Source of the DNA: Caballeronia fortuita
Lineage (GTDB): Bacteria; Pseudomonadota; Gammaproteobacteria; Burkholderiales; Burkholderiaceae
Direction of reading: 5' to 3'
Assembly: GCF_001544835.2 (NCBI RefSeq)
Contig: NZ_FCNX02000008.1
Location: forward strand, 186,001-250,000
Length of the DNA: 64,000 nucleotides
Both the position numbers and the translations under genes were made by a program. Positions 57,624 to 64,000 of this stretch are shown here, in pieces. How positions within the stretch are numbered: position 1 is the first letter of the stretch; each line of letters begins with the position of its first letter. A model generated the notes under the pieces. The model saw nothing but the letters and a program-made list of their open reading frames with translations, did no database searches and was not told the origin of the DNA.

Positions 57624-58217
57624 TTACGGCTTGGCGGTCGCGGATGCGCCCGCCGCCGCGCCCGGCGCGCCGTCCGGACCGCCGCGATGCTTGCCCCAGC
57701 GCTCATGCATCTTCTGCTCGTGCTCGCGCATTTTCGCGAAGTGATTCTTCAGCGCCGTGCTGACGGTCGTCTTCTGCTGATCGTTCAGCGCGTTGTAGAA
57801 GTTCAGCCACGCGGTTGCCGTCTGCTCGCGCAGTTGCGTGTTCTGCTGCTCGACCTTCTGATGCGCCGCGTACATCGCGTTGAGGTCGAGGATTGGCTGG
57901 TTGTCCATCGACTTCATCTGATCGTGCATCTGCCTGAAGCTCTCGCGCATCTGCTGATGATTCTGCTTCATCGTCGTGAGCGCGGTCTGCCACAGCTTTT
58001 CCTGATCCGCGTTCAGCTTCAACTGGCCGTGCAACTGGTCAAGCTGCTTCTGCATGCGCATTTCCATGCGGTGGCCGCCGTGACCGCCAGGGCCGGACAT
58101 TGCCGCCGGAGCGCCCGGGGGCGGGGGCGGCGCATCGGTCGTGGCGGCGTGCGCGGCGCCGAAGGTCAGCGCGATTGCGGCAGCGGCGGCGGTAAGGATG
58201 CGATATTGCTTGGCCAT
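57624..58217 (-). CDS. Spy/CpxP-like periplasmic protein
   Basis: A 197-residue exported protein with signal peptide (MAKQYRILTAAAAAIALTFG... ending near AHA). The mature part is mostly alpha-helical and Gln/Met/His-rich, with LTxxQ-related motifs LNADQ and LNDQQ, as in the Spy/CpxP family of periplasmic chaperones and stress sensors. Pro/Gly-rich stretches flank the helical part at both ends (PPPPPGAPAAMSGPGGHGGH and GGPDGAPGAAAGAS). It is divergent from a two-component system whose intergenic region carries CpxR-like repeats, which suggests that it is regulated by, and may inhibit, that pair. Confidence 0.82.
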   Translation of the reverse strand: MAKQYRILTAAAAAIALTFGAAHAATTDAPPPPPGAPAAMSGPGGHGGHRMEMRMQKQLDQLHGQLKLNADQEKLWQTALTTMKQNHQQMRESFRQMHDQMKSMDNQPILDLNAMYAAHQKVEQQNTQLREQTATAWLNFYNALNDQQKTTVSTALKNHFAKMREHEQKMHERWGKHRGGPDGAPGAAAGASATAKP

Positions 58218-58361
58218 CTCGATACTCCCTTGATTGTTTTCGAAGCCGAAGCCGCGAGGCCCGATCGACGTCTACGATAGTGCGTCGAGGTCTTGCGCTT
58301 GTCGGTGAAACACAGCGTAGGGGTTCGCGTCAGAGCGCGTGTTACGGCATCGTTCAGGCTT

Positions 58362-58376
58362 GTTACGCCGGTTTAC
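58362..58376 (-). promoter_or_regulatory. CpxR-box-like repeat facing the Spy-like gene
   Basis: On the minus strand the sequence reads GTAAA-CCGGC-GTAAC, a direct repeat with 10-bp period matching the GTAAA-N5-GTAAA form of CpxR boxes. It is 145 nt upstream of the Spy-like start. A further GTTAC (58341-58345) lies nearby. Confidence 0.5.
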
Positions 58377-58390
58377 GCCTCGCTTTCGTC

Positions 58391-58405
58391 GTAACACCCC
58401 GTAAC
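58391..58405 (+). promoter_or_regulatory. CpxR-box-like repeat facing the response regulator gene
   Basis: GTAAC-ACCCC-GTAAC is a perfect direct repeat with 10-bp period, 57 nt upstream of the response regulator start. Direct repeats with this spacing are bound by OmpR-family dimers, so autoregulation is likely. Confidence 0.5.
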
Positions 58406-58461
58406 CCTTGTGGCGAGGCTGTCATCAATCGAGCCCCGGCTCACGCGCTAAACTTCATCAC

Positions 58462-59184
58462 ATGACTACGCAAATACTTGTCGTCGACGACGACGCCGAA
58501 CTGCGCGACCTTCTGCGCGACTATCTGGTCCGGCAGGGCATCGAGGTATCGGTGCTGCATGACGCCGGCGGTCTCGAACGCCGTATCGAACGCGAGCGGC
58601 CCGATCTCATCGTGCTCGATCTGATGATGCCGGGCGTCGACGGCCTGACCGCGCTGAAGTCGTTGCGCGCGTCCGGCGACGACATCCCGGTCATCATGCT
58701 GACCGCGCGCGCGGACGACGTCGACCGCATCGTCGGTCTGGAGCTGGGCGCGGACGACTACCTCGGCAAGCCGTTCAATCCGCGCGAACTGCTCGCGCGC
58801 GTGCAGGCCGTGCTGCGCCGCCGCCGCACGATTCCGTCCGCCGCGCCGGAGCAGCGCGAGCCGTATTCGTTCGGCCGCTTCAGGCTGGACTTCCAGTCGC
58901 GCACGCTGCAACAGGACGACAAGCCGCTCACGCTGTCGGGCAGCGAATTCGCGCTGCTGAAGATCTTCGTGAACAACCCGATGCGCACGCTCACGCGCGA
59001 GCGTCTCCTGGAACTGTTGCACGGTCCGGAATACGACGGCACCGACCGCGGCATCGACGTGCAGGTGTGGCGCCTGCGCCGCATTCTCGAGACCGATCCG
59101 TCGGCGCCGCGCTTCATCCAGACGGTGCGGGGTCGCGGTTACGTGTTCGTGCCGGACGGCGAGCAAAATGCGCCGGGCAATTGA
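58462..59184 (+). CDS. OmpR-family response regulator
   Basis: A 240-residue regulator. The receiver domain (residues 1-120) has the acidic pocket VVDDDAE, the phosphorylation site Asp53 in VLDLMMPGVDG, Thr in MLTARADD and Lys in GKPFNP. The winged-helix domain (about 140-235) ends in FIQTVRGRGYVFVPDG. The ATG at 58462 (MTTQILVVDDD) is chosen because the receiver begins there. It overlaps the kinase gene by 17 nt and is divergent from the Spy-like gene. Confidence 0.93.
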   Translation: MTTQILVVDDDAELRDLLRDYLVRQGIEVSVLHDAGGLERRIERERPDLIVLDLMMPGVDGLTALKSLRASGDDIPVIMLTARADDVDRIVGLELGADDYLGKPFNPRELLARVQAVLRRRRTIPSAAPEQREPYSFGRFRLDFQSRTLQQDDKPLTLSGSEFALLKIFVNNPMRTLTRERLLELLHGPEYDGTDRGIDVQVWRLRRILETDPSAPRFIQTVRGRGYVFVPDGEQNAPGN

Positions 59185-60508
59185 CACGCTGTTTGGCCGG
59201 CTGGTCGTCATCGTCATCGGCATGCTGGTGTTGTCGCATGTCGCGTGGTTCGCGATCATCCGCTTCGAGCGCGACAACGTGCAGACGCGCTTCGCCGTCG
59301 AGGAGGCCGTGTTCCTCGTCGAGGCGGTGCGCCAGCACATCGCCAATACGCCGGATCAACCGCTGCCGCCGCGCGTGCGCCTCGTCGCGCTCAATAGTGC
59401 CGACGTGCCGAAGCAGCCCGACGAGGACACGCCGCCGCCGCTGCAGCGCTTCGTCGAAGATCTGAAGGACCGTCTGCCCGATGGCACCGAAGTGCGCCTG
59501 AACGAGCCCGGCGGCCCGCCGAGCGTGTGGGTGCACAGCGCGAAGGACGCGGGCTGGATCGTCGTGCCGGTGCAGCCGCTGCGCCCGCCGCGCTCGCGCG
59601 ACCGCATGCTCGTCTGGCTCGCGCTGATCTTCTCGACCGCCGTGCTGGCTGCGCTGTTCGGCGCGTGGCAGTTGCAGTACCCGCTACGCTCGCTCGCGCA
59701 GGCGGTCGGACGCTTCGGGCGCGGCCAGCCGACGCCGCCGGTGCCGGAACGCGGCCCGCGCGAATTGCGGCAGCTCACGCACGGCTTCAACCAGATGGTC
59801 CGCGAAGTCTCGCAGACCGAGAACGACCGCGCCGTGATGCTCGCGGGCGTCGCGCATGATCTGAAGACGCCGCTCGCGCGTCTGCGTCTGCGCGCCGAAA
59901 TGATGGACGACGAGAAAATCCGCGACGGCGTCGTGCGCGATGTCGACTCGATGGCCCATATCGTCGATCAATTCCTCGTGTTCGCCCACGACCGCCCGGA
60001 CGGCAGCGAGCCAGTTCCGGTCGACGAGCAGTGCGAGCGGATCGCGCGGGCGTATCGCGCGGTGTCGCCGGGCGCGCAGCCTATCCGCCTGAAGCTCGAA
60101 GCGGGACCGACTTTCGCGCTGCCTGCCGCGACGCTGGACCGGCTGCTATCGAACCTGCTGGACAACGCGCACGCCTACGGCGCGCCGCCTGTCGTCATCG
60201 AGACGCGGCGGGAAGCAAAGGGCTGGATATTGTCGGTGTCCGATCACGGCACGGGCATCGCGCCGGACGACCTCATCAAGGCGAGCCGGCCGTTCGTGCG
60301 GCTCGATCCGGCGCGCGGCGGCAGCGGCCATAGCGGACTGGGTCTTGCGATCGTCGAGCGGCTCGCGCGGCGGGCGGGCGGCGAGTGCGAAATCGGCAAT
60401 CGTGCCGAGGGCGGATTGCAGGTCGCGATGACCTTTCCGTTCGAGATCGCCACGCGGCCGGCCGAAGAACGCCGCGCGGGCCCGCAGCACGAGGAGCGCG
60501 CGCTCTGA
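59168..60508 (+). CDS. Sensor histidine kinase of the OmpR-linked pair
   Basis: A 446-residue membrane kinase. It has two transmembrane segments (about residues 9-32 and 158-180) flanking a periplasmic sensor domain with a Pro-rich segment, then a HAMP linker. The dimerisation/phosphoacceptor motif AGVAHDLKTPLARLR has His near residue 230. The ATPase domain has the N box (LLSNLLDNAHAYG), G1 (SDHGTGIAPDD) and G2 (GHSGLGLAIV). Layout is EnvZ/CpxA-like. Because the neighbour is Spy/CpxP-like, an envelope-stress sensor is the likeliest role. Confidence 0.92.
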   Translation: MRRAIDTLFGRLVVIVIGMLVLSHVAWFAIIRFERDNVQTRFAVEEAVFLVEAVRQHIANTPDQPLPPRVRLVALNSADVPKQPDEDTPPPLQRFVEDLKDRLPDGTEVRLNEPGGPPSVWVHSAKDAGWIVVPVQPLRPPRSRDRMLVWLALIFSTAVLAALFGAWQLQYPLRSLAQAVGRFGRGQPTPPVPERGPRELRQLTHGFNQMVREVSQTENDRAVMLAGVAHDLKTPLARLRLRAEMMDDEKIRDGVVRDVDSMAHIVDQFLVFAHDRPDGSEPVPVDEQCERIARAYRAVSPGAQPIRLKLEAGPTFALPAATLDRLLSNLLDNAHAYGAPPVVIETRREAKGWILSVSDHGTGIAPDDLIKASRPFVRLDPARGGSGHSGLGLAIVERLARRAGGECEIGNRAEGGLQVAMTFPFEIATRPAEERRAGPQHEERAL

Positions 60509-60535
60509 CGCGCTTGTTTGCGTGAACCGGCGGCG

Positions 60536-60799
60536 TCAGTCGAACAGCGTGTCGAGCGCCGACGCCGCTTCGCTGTCCACCGTGTTGTACGTCACCGTCG
60601 ACGCTTCGAAGATGTAGTGCGTCGTGTACTTGCCGAGGCGCGAGAGAATTTCCTCCTGAATCGTTTCGGGCGCGAGGTCGATCTTCAGGAACCACGTCGT
60701 CGACGATAGCCTCGTCTGGAACGAGCCGTATTCGGCGAGCAGGTGGTCGAACGTTTCTGCGTCCTGATCCCGGCACACGATGACCAGATTTCCCTTCAT
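60536..60799 (-). CDS. Small conserved protein, possible ferredoxin-like fold
   Basis: An 87-residue protein (MKGNLVIVCRDQDAETFDHL at the start). The order beta (NLVIVC), helix (AETFDHLLAEYG), beta (TTWFLKIDL), helix (IQEEILSRL), beta (THYIFEAS) suggests a small alpha/beta ferredoxin-like fold, vaguely like Cas2-type or SinR-annotated small proteins. No catalytic motif is visible, and no cas genes are near. The ATG at 60799 has GGAGG 5-6 nt upstream, which decides the start over an alternative at 60817. Confidence 0.65.
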   Translation of the reverse strand: MKGNLVIVCRDQDAETFDHLLAEYGSFQTRLSSTTWFLKIDLAPETIQEEILSRLGKYTTHYIFEASTVTYNTVDSEAASALDTLFD

Positions 60800-60907
60800 G
60801 CAATCCTCCCGATTCACGCCAGCGGCATTTGCTTCAGAACATCGATGATACCTGCGCGATGCGCGCGCGTCGCGGCATGCGCATGACCGTGCGATGCCTG
60901 GACCGCA

Positions 60908-62593
60908 CTATTTGCCCGCCAGCGTGTCTTCGGGATGGCGCGTGGACGAACCGGGATCGGCGGGACGCACTTCGCTGCGATCGCGCCCGCGCGATTTCGC
61001 CTCGTAGAGCGCCAGATCGGCGCGCGAGAGAATCCATTCGAGCGCGTCGTCGGGCGCCAGCTCCGTGATGCCGATGGACACCGACAGCGCCGCATCGTCC
61101 GGCAGATGCGCGCAGTGCTCGTGATGGAAGCGCTTTCTCAGGCGTTCGAGCACGGCCTGGGCGTCGGCGAGCGCGGTTTGCGGCAGCAGGATGCCGAACT
61201 CCTCGCCGCCGAGCCGCCCGATCGCATCGCTCGGACGAAGCTGCGCGCGGCACACTTCGACGAAATGTTCGAGCGCGCGATCGCCCGACGCATGCCCGAA
61301 GCGGTCGTTGATCTGCTTGAAGTGATCGAGATCCGCGATCGCGACCGACAGCGGCGTGCCCACCGAACGCGCGAGTTCGACTTCGTGGCGCAGCGTGTCG
61401 AGGAAATAGCGCCGGGAGAGAGCGCCGGTGAGCGCGTCGTGGCGCGCTTCGGCCGACAGCAGCGTATTGGCCGACTGCAACTGCTCCGCGAGATCGCGCG
61501 TCGCGCGGTGCAGACGCCGCTCGCGCGAATACGACGTCGCGATCACGACCGCGAGCGTCACGACGCCGAGCATCGTCAGGAACACGAGGAGGCGGTCGCG
61601 GCTGTGGTTGCGGCTGATCTCCGGCCAGCTCGTCAGCGGATGCACGATATGCGCCGAGAGCCCCGAGTTCAGGCCCGTGCGCTCGTCGTAGAGCGAGGGC
61701 ACGTTGCTGCCGTTCGCGGCGTAAAAGGTCTGAGCGAGCGCGGGCGCGAGCCAGTGCTCGGAGGCGCGCATCTGCTCGCCGATGTGCGACACGCGCAGTT
61801 CCGGAAACGACTCGCGCCGATAATGCTCGACGCGCTCGCGCTCGGTCATCCGCGCGACGGGCGCGTTGGGCATCGCCTGGTATTCGAGCCGGCCGTCGTG
61901 CGCCATCACGACGACGCCGTTCTCGTCGGTCACGAAGGTGCCGGCGCGCGAGACCCAGTGCCGCAGCCGGTCGATGCTCACCTTGGCGATCACCGCGCCG
62001 ACCAGAACGCCGTCTTCGTAGGCGGGCGCGGCGATGAAGATGCCCGGTTCGCCCGACAGCCGCCCGACGCCGTACATCTCGACGAAGCCGCCGAGCAGCG
62101 CCCGGGCGACATAGCCGCGCGCGCTCATGTCGTAGCCGATGAAGCTGTCGTCGTCGGCGGCATTGCTCGACGCAATGCAGTAACCGCGGTCGTTGACGAG
62201 CCAGATGGAATCGAGGCCGGAGAAGCCTTGCGCGTCGTGCAGGAAGTGATTGACCTTCTCGAGCGCGGGGCGCGCGGTCCACTCCTTGCGGCGTTCGAGT
62301 TCCGTCTCGCCCGGGTTCGAGGCATAATTCCGCGACTCCGCGAGCGCCCGCTGCGTGAGGTCCATCTGCGCGAGCGTGGCGGGAATGGCGCGCGACATCG
62401 CCAGATCGCTCGCGATGATCTGCGCCATGTTGTCGACGATCGACGCCGCCATCTGGCGCTCGGTGCGCACCGTCGACGTCATCTCCTGTTGTACCATTCG
62501 GTCCGACAACAAGCCGGCGGCAATCCAGCACGCACATGCCAGAGCCGCCACGCCGAGCGTCGCGATCACACGGTGCAGGATGAGCTTGTTCAT
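60908..62593 (-). CDS. Membrane diguanylate cyclase with extracytoplasmic sensor domain
   Basis: A 561-residue protein. A transmembrane segment near residues 10-28 is followed by a large periplasmic Cache-like sensor domain (about 30-325; SIWLVNDRGYCIAS, GIFIAAPAYEDGVLVGAVIAKV) and a second membrane segment (LLVFLTMLGVVTLAVVIATS). The GGDEF domain carries the active motif GGEEF near residue 460. An RxxD inhibitory site (RPSD) is 5 residues before it, so c-di-GMP product inhibition is expected. The ATG at 62593 (MNKLILHRV) is preferred; ATG 62608 and GTG 62617 are alternatives. Confidence 0.9.
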   Translation of the reverse strand: MNKLILHRVIATLGVAALACACWIAAGLLSDRMVQQEMTSTVRTERQMAASIVDNMAQIIASDLAMSRAIPATLAQMDLTQRALAESRNYASNPGETELERRKEWTARPALEKVNHFLHDAQGFSGLDSIWLVNDRGYCIASSNAADDDSFIGYDMSARGYVARALLGGFVEMYGVGRLSGEPGIFIAAPAYEDGVLVGAVIAKVSIDRLRHWVSRAGTFVTDENGVVVMAHDGRLEYQAMPNAPVARMTERERVEHYRRESFPELRVSHIGEQMRASEHWLAPALAQTFYAANGSNVPSLYDERTGLNSGLSAHIVHPLTSWPEISRNHSRDRLLVFLTMLGVVTLAVVIATSYSRERRLHRATRDLAEQLQSANTLLSAEARHDALTGALSRRYFLDTLRHEVELARSVGTPLSVAIADLDHFKQINDRFGHASGDRALEHFVEVCRAQLRPSDAIGRLGGEEFGILLPQTALADAQAVLERLRKRFHHEHCAHLPDDAALSVSIGITELAPDDALEWILSRADLALYEAKSRGRDRSEVRPADPGSSTRHPEDTLAGK

Positions 62594-62617
62594 CGATCTC
62601 GCGCGCATCGTGTTCAC

Positions 62618-63326
62618 GCCGCGCCGTGCGGCACGAGTGGCGCAATTTGCGCGTGACGGGCAACGCGGAAAAGACGGGCGCGCGGCTTGCGGCGCGTAGC
62701 GTTAGCCGCGTTTCGGCTGACGCTCGCGGCAGGGCGGCGAGCGGGGCTCACGCGGTCTTTCGGCTCGGTTCTGGCGTCTCGCATCGCATCGGCGCTCAAA
62801 TTATTGTTTGTGATAAGCCCAGATTGGACGATGTTTTTTGCCGGCCATCAACCGCATTGTGACGGCTTGCGACGTGTGTCCAACACAAGGGGTACGCGCC
62901 ACGCACGTCTCGCTGCCCGCGCTGTCCGTGCGGCCGCCCGACGCAGGCAGACCGCAGTCGAACTGAAAGGAAGCGCAAGCACGTGAGCGCCGGGCGCATT
63001 CGACGCGGGCTGCCCCTTCATTTTGCCCGTGCCGTGCCGAAGAGCAACAGAAACATCGAATGAATCGCGCGCCGGACCGCATGAAGGTTGTGCCTGTCAC
63101 ATCGGTTGGTGTAGTGTCGCTCGGTTCAGCGCGGGGAAACGTCTGACGCGGCGACTGCCTGGCGCCGTGAAGCGTGCTGAACGTGTCGTCGTTTTGGCGG
63201 CCGCGTGCGTTGAGCATGGGCCGTCCCGGGCAAAGGCTTCTTGCCCGCCTGACGGTTCGCGTGCCGTCGCAAAGCAATAACCCGCGCCCGGCGCGGTCGG
63301 AACAAGCCTTACGGGGAGGGCCTTGC
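62618..63326. other. Gene-free region before the ABC permease gene
   Basis: About 700 nt with no convincing gene; short frames here lack ribosome sites and homology. It must contain the promoters of the diguanylate cyclase (leftward) and of the permease gene (rightward), but I cannot assign them. The segment 62800-62840 is AT-rich compared with its surroundings. Confidence 0.4.
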
Positions 63327-64000
63327 ATGGAATTTGGTTTCAATCTGAATCGCACGGCGAATGCGTCGGCGTGGCGGATCCTGCCCAACCGCTGGGATTT
63401 CGTCGCGTTCCCGATGATCATCTGCATCATCGCGCTCGCCGCCGTCGGCTTCCACGAGACCCTCGCGCCGATATCGACCCTGCAGACGCAGGCAATCTCG
63501 CTCGATCCCGCGAATCTCCCCGAGTACGCGCTTCGCACGACGCTGCGCATGCTGCTCGCGATGGTTGCGTCGCTGGTCTTCACGCTGATCTACGGCACGC
63601 TCGCGGCGAAGAGCCGGCGCGCGTCGATCGTGCTCGTGCCGATCCTCGACATTCTCCAGTCAGTGCCGGTGCTTGGCTACATCTCCTTTACGGTGACGTT
63701 CTTCCTCGCGATGTTTCCGGGGCGCGTGATCGGCGCCGAGTGCGCGGCGATCTTCGCGATCTTCACGAGCCAGGCGTGGAACATGACGTTCAGCTTCTAC
63801 CAGTCGCTGCGCACGGTGCCGCGCGATCTGGACGAAGTCTCGCGCGGCTTTCACCTCACGAACTGGCAGCGCTTCTGGAAGCTGGAAGTGCCGTTCTCGA
63901 TGCCGGGCCTCATCTGGAACATGATGATGTCGATGTCGGGCGGCTGGTTCTTCGTCGTCGCGTCCGAGGCGATCACGGTCGGCAACCGCACGATCGTGCT
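63327..64000 (+). CDS. NitT/TauT-type ABC transporter permease (partial, runs off the window)
   Basis: The reading frame opens with ATG at 63327 behind GGGGAGGG and is still open at the window end, giving 224 residues and part of a codon. It has hydrophobic segments near residues 27-45 and 75-95, then the motif ILQSVPVLGYISFT and a conserved EAA-type loop (VPRDLDEVSRGFHLTNWQRFWKLEVP), typical of nitrate/taurine-type permeases. Homologues are often double-length, about 550-600 residues. The ATP-binding and solute-binding partners would lie outside the window. Confidence 0.85.
   Translation, partial: MEFGFNLNRTANASAWRILPNRWDFVAFPMIICIIALAAVGFHETLAPISTLQTQAISLDPANLPEYALRTTLRMLLAMVASLVFTLIYGTLAAKSRRASIVLVPILDILQSVPVLGYISFTVTFFLAMFPGRVIGAECAAIFAIFTSQAWNMTFSFYQSLRTVPRDLDEVSRGFHLTNWQRFWKLEVPFSMPGLIWNMMMSMSGGWFFVVASEAITVGNRTIV

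Overview
The window is a GC-rich, densely coding chromosomal segment from a betaproteobacterium. It is best placed in Burkholderia sensu lato (Burkholderia, Paraburkholderia or Caballeronia). The pointers are a fused glucokinase-HexR gene downstream of zwf and pgl, two tandem Burkholderia-type porins with MKKALLASAALL signal peptides, and the rib-nusB-aminotransferase order. Codon use is strongly GC-biased, so long antisense open frames are common and most are not genes. I see no insertion sequence, prophage, integrase or CRISPR array; one tRNA gene is present.

Layout. 117-3778: aminopeptidase N, divergent from a DUF4136 lipoprotein. 3963-11216: a tightly overlapping seven-gene operon for making and using a phosphonate (CDP-alcohol phosphatidyltransferase, 2OG-Fe(II) oxygenase, flippase-like membrane protein, nucleotidyltransferase, PEP mutase fused to a second nucleotidyltransferase, phosphonopyruvate decarboxylase, 2-aminoethylphosphonate transaminase). 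11228-16622: a small exported protein, then a purine salvage and degradation cluster (guanine deaminase, NCS2 permease, adenine/adenosine deaminase, XdhC). 17084-24224: DsbB, amidase, HemN, a cysteine-cluster protein, a DUF1439 protein, UppP, TrmB, tRNA-Gly(CCC) and YggT. 24225-30881: small genes, a LysE exporter, asparaginase, UbiD and a lytic transglycosylase. 30948-38235: aminotransferase, NusB, the riboflavin genes, HemL and a PUA/EVE-like protein. 38388-41718: Bcr/CflA efflux and an oligopeptidase. 41830-50953: a glucose ABC transporter facing zwf-pgl-glk/hexR. 51051-53707: two porins. 54260-56492: HisPMQ-type amino acid transporter genes. 56845-62593: pirin, a Spy/CpxP-like protein with a divergent two-component system, a small conserved protein and a diguanylate cyclase. 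63327-end: the start of a NitT/TauT-type permease.

How the genes work together. The phosphonate operon contains all three core steps from PEP to 2-aminoethylphosphonate, a candidate cytidylyl-activating domain and a CDP-alcohol phosphatidyltransferase. The simplest reading is synthesis of a membrane phosphonolipid, possibly hydroxylated and flipped; this is an inference from gene content. The glucose block is a coherent uptake and oxidation module. It has a perfect 9+1+9 palindrome, matching a HexR operator, placed where two opposed sigma70-like promoters overlap. The Spy-like gene and its divergent regulator-kinase pair share an intergenic region with two GTAAM-N5-GTAAC repeats, which resemble CpxR boxes. 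No computation or database search was run; family names come from recognised motifs and overall sequence resemblance.
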